This document shows positions 55,893 through 63,402 of a DNA stretch of 64,000 bases, in pieces. The stretch comes from Marinifilum flexuosum (GTDB taxonomy: Bacteria > Bacteroidota > Bacteroidia > Bacteroidales > Marinifilaceae). A program made the translations under genes and the position numbers. The stretch covers positions 1,542,490-1,606,489 of the forward strand of contig NZ_RAPQ01000008.1 of the NCBI RefSeq assembly GCF_003610555.1. The letters run 5' to 3'. The stretch's first letter is position 1. Each line of letters opens with the position of its first letter. The notes under the pieces are model-generated. The model was not told where the DNA came from and did no database searches. It saw nothing but the letters and a program-made list of their open reading frames with translations.

Positions 55893-56006
55893 ACGGTGCT
55901 CTGCACCTTTAAGATGCTATATATATTAAGCTATAAATATTGTGCAGCGCTGCTGCTTAAAGCATTAAAAAAGGCCAACTAAATTGTTATAGGTGCAGAG
56001 CACCGT
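55893..56006. repeat. Inverted repeat with 16-bp arms ACGGTGCTCTGCACCT / AGGTGCAGAGCACCGT
   Basis: Perfect arms at 55893-55908 and 55991-56006, each itself a small hairpin (GGTGC..GCACC). The 82-bp centre contains another palindrome, GCAGCGCTGC-type. A related TAGGTACAGCGTACCGTTAT follows at about 56040-56060. REP/REPIN-like, filling the gap before the ATP-grasp gene. Confidence 0.75.
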
Positions 56007-56077
56007 ACTATTTATAGGAAGCAGATTAGTTAGCAGCGATAGGTACAGCGTACCGTTATATTCCGCCATCAATACCA

Positions 56078-57178
56078 ATGAAAAATTATTCAGAGAAAAT
56101 ACTAGTTGTAGGAGCAGGACCTCAGGCCTTGTTTTTGGTGCGGGAGTTTAGTCGTTTGAATTACCATGTAATTTTAGTTGGCAGAAAAAACGAAATTGCC
56201 ATGCATTCGAAGTATGGGGAGAAAAAAGCGATTCGTAGCGAGGAGTATTTGGTATTGGAATTGAATTCATTGGCAAATACTTATCCCAAGTTAAAAGCCT
56301 ATGTCGCCAGTGGATTTTATTTGGCCTTCTTAATGAATCATTTTCCACGCTTCTTTCAGTTGTACCAGGTGATGCCGGGACATAAAGTGTCGATAGAACA
56401 ATTGATGACCAAAAACAAAACTTACAAGCTTGCAAAAAATGTTGCGGTGTTGTTTCCCCAGACCCATATTTTGAAGGATGTAGAAAATCAGAAATTGGTG
56501 AATCAACTCCATTATCCTCAGATCGTGAAATGGAACAAGGATATCTTTCTGTTTGAAAAACCCAGATTTAAAACTCAATTGATTGAGAATATTGCAGAAA
56601 TGATTGATCTGCTTAAAATATTAAGTGAGCAGGAAAAGACATCGCTCATTACACAGGACTTTTTAGGTGCGGATTTAAAAAACAATTTTTCATATGGCGC
56701 TTATGTGCATGAGGGAGAGGTGAAGTTGGATATTTGTGTAAACGAGGTTCGTCATTTCCGATCGGGCGTTTCATCGGTGGTTGAGGAGTATGTTGGAGGC
56801 TATGCCAAGGAAATTAAACAACAAGCAGAGGCAGTTCTGAATCAAACCAAGTTTACTGGCTTTTTAGATGTAGAGTTTAAAATTAGAGATGGACAATTGT
56901 ATTTGCTTGAGGTGAACCCTCGACCTTTTGGTTTCATTAAAATCATGAAGAAGAAATATCCTGAATTGATTCCTTATGTGATGGGGCATAAGCAGGTAGC
57001 TTATAAAAATCCGAAAACAGTAAAATGGATTAATGTACTTCGCGATATGGTATTGATTTTAAAGAATCCAAGTGAAGCCATTCACATGCTAAAAGTTCTG
57101 TTCGACTTTAACAAGCGAACCTTCGATGTTTGGGACATTTATGATCCCTTGCCATTCTTTTATCAGATGAAGCGATAG
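56078..57178 (+). CDS. ATP-grasp protein (second copy, divergent)
   Basis: 366 residues. The N-terminus is a Rossmann-like KILVVGAGPQALFLVREFSRL. The ATP-grasp part ends in FTGFLDVEFKIRDGQLYLLEVNPRPFG, the metal-binding E-x-N-P-R-P motif. The glycine-rich ATP loop is weaker than usual (KTSLITQDFLGADL region). It may ligate a carboxylate to an amine on the glycan or its precursor. It is only distantly like the ATP-grasp protein at 44253, and follows a repeat-filled spacer. Confidence 0.8.
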   Translation: MKNYSEKILVVGAGPQALFLVREFSRLNYHVILVGRKNEIAMHSKYGEKKAIRSEEYLVLELNSLANTYPKLKAYVASGFYLAFLMNHFPRFFQLYQVMPGHKVSIEQLMTKNKTYKLAKNVAVLFPQTHILKDVENQKLVNQLHYPQIVKWNKDIFLFEKPRFKTQLIENIAEMIDLLKILSEQEKTSLITQDFLGADLKNNFSYGAYVHEGEVKLDICVNEVRHFRSGVSSVVEEYVGGYAKEIKQQAEAVLNQTKFTGFLDVEFKIRDGQLYLLEVNPRPFGFIKIMKKKYPELIPYVMGHKQVAYKNPKTVKWINVLRDMVLILKNPSEAIHMLKVLFDFNKRTFDVWDIYDPLPFFYQMKR

Positions 57179-57600
57179 TTAATATAAACTAAGATAAGGG
57201 TTTAGGGTTGTTGTGGTATCGGAGTTTAATGTAAAAAATGACTGTGTAAATGGGCAAAATATGCATGTAAATGCAATTGGAGTGAATGTAAATGTATTTG
57301 TAGTAGCATTAACAGGACTTGTTGGCAGATGAAGAGCATCTGGAGTAGCATTAACAGGACATGTTGACAGATGAAGAGCATCTGGAGTAAGTGTAAGAGT
57401 ACAAAACACACTTGTAAATGTATCTGGAGTAGATGTAAGGCAATGTAAATTAAATGTAAGTGTATTCAAATCATTATGAACTGGCTGTGTTGAAAGATGA
57501 AGATCACTTGGAATTGATGTAAAAGAACAGAAAGTTAGTGTTAGGAAGTAAAACAAGTATGTAAATGTATCTGGAATAGATGTAAGTGTATTTGTTAATC
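57179..57600. repeat. Tandem 42-bp repeat array and related GTAAATGTA-type repeats
   Basis: Two near-identical 42-bp units (57303-57344 and 57345-57386; 2 mismatches by eye) begin GTAGCATTAACAGGAC and end AAGAGCATCTGGA. A third diverged 42-bp unit (57387-57428) also ends TCTGGA. GTAAATGTATCTGGA-(G/A)TAGATGTAA recurs at about 57414 and 57561, and related GTAAATG strings at about 57267-57297. A minus-strand frame stays open for 125 codons across it because 42 is a multiple of three, but the peptide is a simple repeat with no signal or motif. About 130 bp of AT-rich DNA remains before the next gene, with no clear promoter. Confidence 0.8.
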
Positions 57601-57730
57601 GAATTCAGGGTATAATAAAGTTAATCTTATTTGAATTATTATTTGACAATTCCATTCATTAATTACATCAGCATTATACCCAATAAATAAGTCTACCTTT
57701 TTAGTTGAAGTAGTATAAGAATACTTAAGA

Positions 57731-58819
57731 ATGATCTCACTTTGTTTGACATTAGATTATGAACTGTTTGGATCGGGAAAAGGTAATGTGTTTACGCATA
57801 TAATAGAGCCTACCAACCGCTTACTCGCCATTTGTTCTAAGTATGGAATGAAACTCACCATATTCTTCGAGGTGATAGAGTATTGGAAACTGAAGGAAGT
57901 ATATGAAAGCGGTGAGTCGATGGGATACGAAAGAAATCCTGCCGAAGCCATGGCCAATCAGATTAAGAAAGCTCATCAGTTGGGGCATGATATTCAACTG
58001 CACCTTCATCCACAATGGATTGATGCCCAATATCAGAATGGAGAGTGGCAACTGAATATGGATTACTGGAGATTGCCAGAAGTGCCGGATCAGGCCAATG
58101 AGAAAATCAGTATGGGATTGAGCAAATTGATTCGCAAAGGCAAAGAGGAGTTGGAAAATATGCTACGGCCAATTAATCCATTATACAAATGCAATGTATT
58201 GCGGGCAGGAGGTTACAATATCGATCCATCGGAACGTTTGTTAAAAGCATTAAAAGAGAATGAATTTATAGCCGATAGCTCGGTTTATTATGGTGGAAAA
58301 GCCGAAAGTGAACTGTCGAAATACGACTATAGTCGTGTAAAAAAGGAAATTCCTTATTGGTTTACCAATGGTTCTTTGTTAGCAGTCAGCAAGAGTGATA
58401 AGGAGTTTGTGGAGTTGCCTGTTTTTGCAAAAAAAATCAGAAGAATTTCGAAATACGATTTAGTGAGGATTCGATCAGCTTTAAAGAACAAGGCGAATTC
58501 TATTGAAAAGTTTAAGAACAACAGTACTAAGAAAACCAAATGGGAAATCCTCCAATTTTTAATGGATAAAGAAGCCGTTACATGGGATTTTTGCCTGTTC
58601 TCGAAATCGAAAATGCGGAAGTTTCTTAATGCAGCCATCAAGATCAAGGAAAGTTCCAATACATCCTTTCATCCTTTTGTATTGGTGGGACATCCGAAAG
58701 ATTTCTACTACTCCGATGCCATTGAGTTTTTGGCAATGAAAGCGTCAGGAGGGAAGTTAAAGTTCTTCACGATTAGTGAAGCTATTGTTCAAATTAAAGA
58801 AACACACACGAATAAATGA
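57731..58819 (+). CDS. Polysaccharide deacetylase-like protein (WalW-like NodB fold)
   Basis: 362 residues. Metal-site candidates are SLCLTLDYELFG (Asp9, Glu11) and HDIQLHLHPQW (His-x-His), the pattern of divergent NodB-fold proteins such as WalW rather than classic chitin-oligosaccharide deacetylases. RAGGYNI and HPFVLVGHPKDFY are further conserved-looking stretches. Probably cytosolic or peripheral; no signal peptide. It ends with ATGA overlapping the next gene, so the two are translationally coupled. Confidence 0.78.
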   Translation: MISLCLTLDYELFGSGKGNVFTHIIEPTNRLLAICSKYGMKLTIFFEVIEYWKLKEVYESGESMGYERNPAEAMANQIKKAHQLGHDIQLHLHPQWIDAQYQNGEWQLNMDYWRLPEVPDQANEKISMGLSKLIRKGKEELENMLRPINPLYKCNVLRAGGYNIDPSERLLKALKENEFIADSSVYYGGKAESELSKYDYSRVKKEIPYWFTNGSLLAVSKSDKEFVELPVFAKKIRRISKYDLVRIRSALKNKANSIEKFKNNSTKKTKWEILQFLMDKEAVTWDFCLFSKSKMRKFLNAAIKIKESSNTSFHPFVLVGHPKDFYYSDAIEFLAMKASGGKLKFFTISEAIVQIKETHTNK

Positions 58820-60018
58820 TAGCACAAAGTCTCGAAAAACTTCGAGTTTATGTAGAAGACCAAGAATACAAAGGTTGGGATCCTTATGATGGATTAAACT
58901 CCAAACTTTTTCAGTCGATTCCTTTTTTGAACAAGAGTCGATTGATGAGATTGATATGGATTCAGGCCTTTAAAAGAAATCCAATGAATTTCCGGGATCT
59001 TGCAGGGATTAAGAAAGCTTATAATCCTAAAGGTCTTGGTTTATTTCTTAGTGGTTATTGTAAGCTTTATCAGCTTGATCGCACACAGGAGGTAAGATCC
59101 CGGATCCTTTTTTTAAGTCAGAAGATATTGGAATTGCAATCGACAGGATGGTCGGGAGCTTGTTGGGGATACAACTTCGATTGGCAAGCCAGGGCATTTT
59201 TTCAACCCAAAGGAACACCTTCGGTTGTGGTTACATCATATGTTACCAACGCTTTGCTGGATGCCTACGAAATATTGGATGATAAAGAATTGTTGGAAGC
59301 AGCCATTAGCGCGAAAGATTTTATTTTGAACGATTTGCATCGCAGCTACGATGGAAATGGTGATTTTTGTTTTTCCTATTCACCACTAGATGAAACAAGA
59401 GTTTTTAATGCTTCATTACTGGGAAGTAAAACTTTAGCTCGAATTTATTCCATTACCAAAGATGAGGAGTTGGCTGAGGAAGCGAAAAAGTCAGTTCAGT
59501 TTAGTATTAATTTTCAGCATGCAGATGGATCGTGGGCATATGGAACTTTACCTTATCATCAGTGGATTGATAATTTCCATACTGGATTTAACCTGGAGGC
59601 TTTAGCCGATTACCAGAAATACACAGAGGATGAATCCTTCCAGGAGAATATAGAAAAAGGACTGGAATATTACTTGAATCATTTCTTTACAGAAGAGGGG
59701 ATTCCTAAATACTTTAACAATTCAACTTACCCTGTAGATATCCATTGTCCGGCACAATTGCCAATTACTTTAAGTAAGCTTGGTGCTTTTCAATCACAGA
59801 AGGAGTTGATAGATCGGGTATTGAATTGGACCATTTCAAACCTGCAAAGTCCTGAAGGATATTTCTATTTCAGAACAGGAAAGAATTTTAAAACAAAAAT
59901 ACCATACATCCGTTGGGCTCAAGCTTGGATGTTTTTGGCTTTATCAACCTATTTATTAGAAACCTTTAAAACACCGGAATATGAGAAAACGAGTTACAAT
60001 AATGAATTCGCCGGTTGA
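58816..60018 (+). CDS. Predicted (alpha/alpha)6-toroid protein of polysaccharide loci, function unknown
   Basis: 400 residues. The chain is a series of helical hairpins with WSGACWGYNFDWQAR, TSYVTNALLDAYE, DGNGDFCFSYSP, HADGSWAYGTLPYHQWIDNFHTGF (cited in part) and IRWAQAWMFLALS. This layout resembles six-hairpin glycosidases, lyases and glucuronyl-epimerase C-terminal domains. No signal peptide, so it would act on cytosolic lipid-linked intermediates unless exported otherwise. Similar proteins are sometimes named delta-aminolevulinic acid dehydratase in databases, which the sequence does not support. It overlaps wecG by 38 bp. Confidence 0.65.
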   Translation: MIAQSLEKLRVYVEDQEYKGWDPYDGLNSKLFQSIPFLNKSRLMRLIWIQAFKRNPMNFRDLAGIKKAYNPKGLGLFLSGYCKLYQLDRTQEVRSRILFLSQKILELQSTGWSGACWGYNFDWQARAFFQPKGTPSVVVTSYVTNALLDAYEILDDKELLEAAISAKDFILNDLHRSYDGNGDFCFSYSPLDETRVFNASLLGSKTLARIYSITKDEELAEEAKKSVQFSINFQHADGSWAYGTLPYHQWIDNFHTGFNLEALADYQKYTEDESFQENIEKGLEYYLNHFFTEEGIPKYFNNSTYPVDIHCPAQLPITLSKLGAFQSQKELIDRVLNWTISNLQSPEGYFYFRTGKNFKTKIPYIRWAQAWMFLALSTYLLETFKTPEYEKTSYNNEFAG

Positions 60019-60730
60019 TGTTTTAACAATGCGAGAAACCATTGATATTATCGATGATTCCATTCGCGAAAGAAAATCAATTCAACACATTGTAGTTAAT
60101 GCAGCCAAGCTGGTTAATATGCAAGAAGATGAGGAATTGTATCAGTCGGTAGTTGATAGTGATATTATTAATGCTGATGGAATGGCAGTGGTATGGGCTG
60201 CAAGTTTGTTGGGTAAACCATTGCCCGAACGAGTGGCCGGGGTTGATTTAATGCAAGAGCTTGTAATTCTTGCTTCTGAGAAAAAGTATAGGATTTTCTT
60301 TTTTGGCGGAAGGGAAGAGGTCGTTTCCGAGGTAGTTAGAAAATATACTACGGTATTTGGAAAGGAAATCATAGCAGGATATCGCAACGGATATTTTAAA
60401 AAAAATCAGGAAGCCAATATTGCAGCTCAAATTGCAGAATCGAAAGCTGATATTTTGTTTGTAGCCATTAGCTCACCGACCAAAGAGATTTTTTTAAACA
60501 CCTATAAAGACAGATTGAAAGTACCCTTCATTATGGGTGTTGGAGGATCGTTTGATGTAGTTGCAGGCAAAGTAAAAAGAGCACCTGTTTGGATGCAAAA
60601 AACAGGTTTGGAATGGTTCTACAGATTCTTGCAAGAACCCGGAAGAATGTGGAAAAGATACCTGGTAACCAATTCGCTATTTATTTACTATGTACTGAGG
60701 GAGAGATTTTCAGTGAACAGTAATCAGTGA
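59981..60730 (+). CDS. WecG/TagA/CpsF family glycosyltransferase, likely ManNAcA transferase
   Basis: 249 residues (GT26). Motifs: NAAKLVNMQEDEELYQSV, INADGMAVVWAASLLG, RVAGVDLM and FIMGVGGSFDVVAGKVKRAPVWMQKTGLEW (cited in part). With wecB and wecC in the same operon, transfer of ManNAcA to an undecaprenyl-linked sugar, as by WecG of enterobacterial common antigen, is the best inference; a ManNAc transferase (TagA-like) is the alternative. Its last five codons and stop lie in a CAGT-type repeat. Confidence 0.88.
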   Translation: MRKRVTIMNSPVDVLTMRETIDIIDDSIRERKSIQHIVVNAAKLVNMQEDEELYQSVVDSDIINADGMAVVWAASLLGKPLPERVAGVDLMQELVILASEKKYRIFFFGGREEVVSEVVRKYTTVFGKEIIAGYRNGYFKKNQEANIAAQIAESKADILFVAISSPTKEIFLNTYKDRLKVPFIMGVGGSFDVVAGKVKRAPVWMQKTGLEWFYRFLQEPGRMWKRYLVTNSLFIYYVLRERFSVNSNQ

Positions 60731-60757
60731 TCAGTTATCAGTAAACAGTTATCAGTT
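60711..60757. repeat. CAGTTATCAGTAAACAGT-type short repeat overlapping the 3' end of the WecG-like gene
   Basis: Five CAGT(G/A/T)A(A/T)-type units in 47 bp, with near 8-10 bp periodicity. The stop codon of the WecG-like gene (60728-60730) lies inside. A related cluster is at 62242-62282. Confidence 0.8.
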
Positions 60758-60843
60758 GCGCGATTAAAATGCAGCTGCCAAAGCGTAAAACAATATAAAA
60801 TAAGCATAAATAAATTCACTTTATAACCTTAAATAAACCGAGC

Positions 60844-62247
60844 ATGATTAAAGGAAGAGAAAAAACACTGGCAAGGATAAGCACCATAGTTCAGGTTGCT
60901 TTATCCTTAGGCTGCTATTGGTTTGTTGCTTGGGCAACAAACAATTATATGCGGCCAGTTGAAATAGCTGCTCACGATACCAATATTGTTTATTTAATGA
61001 TTATCGCAATATGGTACACTCTTATTAAAGAATTCAATTTGGGAAAGATGCTAAGGGTAAAAACCTATTCCGAATTGTTTGCCGAATATTTTGCAATGGT
61101 ATTCATCAGTTCAGGCTTGTTGTATTTGGGAAGCTTGTTTTTAACCGATACTGTTCCGGTATTAATTCTGGCTTTGTTTGCCTGTTTGAATATGGCAGTT
61201 TTGTTCAGCTTTAGAATGTTGAGCTATACCATTTTCAAGAAAATTAGAGGAAAGGGATATAATACGCGCAATGTATTGATTGTAGCTGATGATGAATCAT
61301 ACCTGCACTTTATTGATAGAATGTTATTTATTCGTGATTGGGGATATCGTGTTTGGGCAATCATGTCTGATGGGAAGCACATCAAAAACAAATACGATTC
61401 GCATGTAAGAGTACTGCATGAGCATTTCCAATTGAATGAGATTATTGATGCCAATGTAGTGGATGAGGTGATTTACTGTAAAGGAAAATTTAATAATGAC
61501 GAAGTGCGTGCATTAATCTATGCCTGTTCGGAAGTTGGAGTAACTTTTAGGGTATACTCCGAACTTTTAAGTGTGGTTAGTATGCGTTCTCATTTGACTT
61601 ACTTTAAGGAACTTCCATTTTTGACATTCGCTAACAATACCAAAAATTATTTTGCTCTAAAAGTGAAGGAGATTCTCGATTTTGTATTTTCATTCTTCAT
61701 TGTTGTATTGATTTCTCCGGTGTTACTAGGCATAGCCATTGCAATTAAAATTGAGGATGGCGGTTCCATCTTTTTCAAACAAGAAAGAGTTGGTTTAAAC
61801 GGACGATTGTTCAAGTGTTTAAAGTTTAGAACAATGGTTGAGAATGCAGAGGCTCTTAGAGTGAAACTGGAAAATATGAATGAACAATCGGGACCTGTTT
61901 TTAAGATTAAAAACGACCCAAGGGTTACTCGTGTTGGAAGGTTTCTGCGCAAAACATCACTGGATGAGCTTCCACAATTCTTTAATGTATTAAAGGGTGA
62001 GATGTCGATTGTAGGTCCTCGTCCTCCAATTCCTTCTGAGGTACAGCAGTATCAGCGTTGGCAAAGACGCCGATTGAGTATGAAGCCAGGAATTACCTGT
62101 ATCTGGCAAGTTTCAGGAAGAAACAACATTCCATTCGATGAGTGGATGAGATTAGACATGATGTACATAGATACCTGGTCGTTAAAGCTTGACTTAATGC
62201 TTTTTCTTAGCACCATTAAAGTAGTTCTTACTGGGGATGGACAGTAG
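60844..62247 (+). CDS. Polyprenyl-phosphate sugar phosphotransferase (WcaJ/WbaP type), initiating enzyme
   Basis: 467 residues. Four N-terminal membrane helices and a CoA-binding-like domain (about 135-260) precede the bacterial sugar-transferase domain (about 275-467), which has KFRTMVENAE, DPRVTRVGRFLRKTSLDELPQFFNVL (cited in part), GEMSIVGPRPP, KPGITCIWQVSGRN and DMMYIDTWSLKLD. It attaches the first sugar-1-phosphate to undecaprenyl phosphate and so starts the repeat unit; the sugar cannot be told. It follows a repeat spacer and ends inside another. Confidence 0.94.
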   Translation: MIKGREKTLARISTIVQVALSLGCYWFVAWATNNYMRPVEIAAHDTNIVYLMIIAIWYTLIKEFNLGKMLRVKTYSELFAEYFAMVFISSGLLYLGSLFLTDTVPVLILALFACLNMAVLFSFRMLSYTIFKKIRGKGYNTRNVLIVADDESYLHFIDRMLFIRDWGYRVWAIMSDGKHIKNKYDSHVRVLHEHFQLNEIIDANVVDEVIYCKGKFNNDEVRALIYACSEVGVTFRVYSELLSVVSMRSHLTYFKELPFLTFANNTKNYFALKVKEILDFVFSFFIVVLISPVLLGIAIAIKIEDGGSIFFKQERVGLNGRLFKCLKFRTMVENAEALRVKLENMNEQSGPVFKIKNDPRVTRVGRFLRKTSLDELPQFFNVLKGEMSIVGPRPPIPSEVQQYQRWQRRRLSMKPGITCIWQVSGRNNIPFDEWMRLDMMYIDTWSLKLDLMLFLSTIKVVLTGDGQ

Positions 62248-62282
62248 GCAGTTATCAGTGAACAGTAAGCAGTAAACAGTTG
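62242..62282. repeat. Second CAGTTATCAGTGAACAGT-type repeat cluster
   Basis: CAGTAGGCAGTTATCAGTGAACAGTAAGCAGTAAACAGT-type sequence (41 bp). The last codon and TAG stop of the sugar transferase gene (CAG TAG) come from it, as with the WecG-like gene upstream. Confidence 0.75.
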
Positions 62283-62509
62283 AAAAAAATGCAGCTACCA
62301 AGATTCCCCTTTCAGGGGGGATTTATGGGGGTGTAATTCATTCGAAATATTATCAGTCACAAGAGAGAATTTAAATAAGATCTCCTGTAATTTATTCTCT
62401 CAGATCTTTATTGTAAGACACTCTGTCTTACAAGTATGAACAGGTATCTGATTCATAATTTATTCCCGATAACAATCGGAACCTAAAGAAATAAATAAAA
62501 ACCAAGACC
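62283..62509 (+). other. Spacer with hairpins before wza
   Basis: Contains ATTCCCCTTTCAGGGGGGAT (hairpin CCCCTTTCAGGGG, about 62305-62325) followed by GGGGGTGTAA, and a perfect 10-bp inverted repeat TTGTAAGACA-CTC-TGTCTTACAA (62411-62433). Both look like common REP-type intergenic elements, and the second could also pause transcription. No promoter consensus is evident. Confidence 0.6.
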
Positions 62510-63301
62510 ATGAATAAAAAATTAATTACCCTAATGAGCCTTGTTATAGTAATGGGTCTCATTTCCTGTCGATCGAGTAAAGATCTTGTTTATTTGCAAG
62601 ATGTTGATGCTGAAGTTTTGGCTCCTGAGTTTGTAATGAAGGTGCCTGAATACAAGATTAAAACCAACGATAACCTGTTTGTTAGTATAAAGTCGATGAA
62701 TCCAGAGATTAGTCAGCTTTACAATCCTGCTCAGGCCATAGGAGGTCAACAAGGAACACAAAACCTTTATAGCCAATTGCCCGATCAGTATTTGAATGGA
62801 TACCAGGTAGATTCCAATGGTAATATATCTTTGCCAATAATAGGAATCATTGGTGTTGCAGGCTTAACACAAAAAGAAGCTCAGTCAAAAGTTCAAGAAC
62901 ATGCCGATGAGTATTTGAAAGATGCAAGTGTTAAGGTGAAACTTCTGAATTTTAGAGTGACTGTTATGGGAGAAGTTACAACTCCCGGAGTTTATTACAA
63001 TTATAACAGCAGCTTAAGTATTCTGGAAGCACTAAGTATGGCCAATGGAATTACCGATCACGCCAAAATAAACAGGGTACTGGTAATTAGAACCAACAAT
63101 CAGGAAAGTAAAACTTACCGATTGGATTTGTCGAGTAAGAATTTTCTAAAATCGGAAGCTTTTTTTATTCAACCCAATGATGTGATTTACGTTGAGCCTC
63201 ATAAGATTAAAAATACTAACATGAACTCTAATGTATACAGTTTGTTGCTTTCAACAGTATCAACAGCTGTACTGATTACCAGTTTAATAATTTCCAATTA
63301 A
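62510..63301 (+). CDS. Outer-membrane polysaccharide export lipoprotein, Wza family
   Basis: 263 residues. The lipobox is GLISC (Cys20). The Poly_export domain (about 50-140: YKIKTNDNLFVSIKSMNPE ... GYQVDSNGNISLPIIGII, cited in part) and a SLBB domain (VTVMGEVTTPGVYY; about 155-230) are clear. A C-terminal hydrophobic helix (VYSLLLSTVSTAVLITSLII) follows, as in Bacteroidota Wza homologues. It forms the export channel with the tyrosine kinase/co-polymerase encoded next. Confidence 0.93.
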   Translation: MNKKLITLMSLVIVMGLISCRSSKDLVYLQDVDAEVLAPEFVMKVPEYKIKTNDNLFVSIKSMNPEISQLYNPAQAIGGQQGTQNLYSQLPDQYLNGYQVDSNGNISLPIIGIIGVAGLTQKEAQSKVQEHADEYLKDASVKVKLLNFRVTVMGEVTTPGVYYNYNSSLSILEALSMANGITDHAKINRVLVIRTNNQESKTYRLDLSSKNFLKSEAFFIQPNDVIYVEPHKIKNTNMNSNVYSLLLSTVSTAVLITSLIISN

Positions 63302-63313
63302 GATAGAATTGTT

Positions 63314-63391
63314 ATGAAACGAGCCATTAGAAAAATTTCTCACCAGAGGAATGACAAACTTGGCGAGTTCCATATGGCAATTGAAAAATAA
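63314..63391 (+). CDS. Possible 25-codon small ORF between wza and wzc
   Basis: ATG at 63314 to TAA at 63391, encoding MKRAIRKISHQRNDKLGEF... . It starts 13 bp after wza and ends 11 bp before the wzc start, so it fills the gap exactly. No family is recognised and the peptide is basic. It could be a leader peptide for coupling or simply chance. Confidence 0.25.
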   Translation: MKRAIRKISHQRNDKLGEFHMAIEK

Positions 63392-63402
63392 ATTCAAGAC
63401 AT

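Noticed and set aside
57179-57556. 125-codon minus-strand frame over the 42-bp array
   Set aside because: A Thr/Leu/Pro-rich repeat peptide, kept open by a period divisible by three; no signal peptide, motif or promoter.
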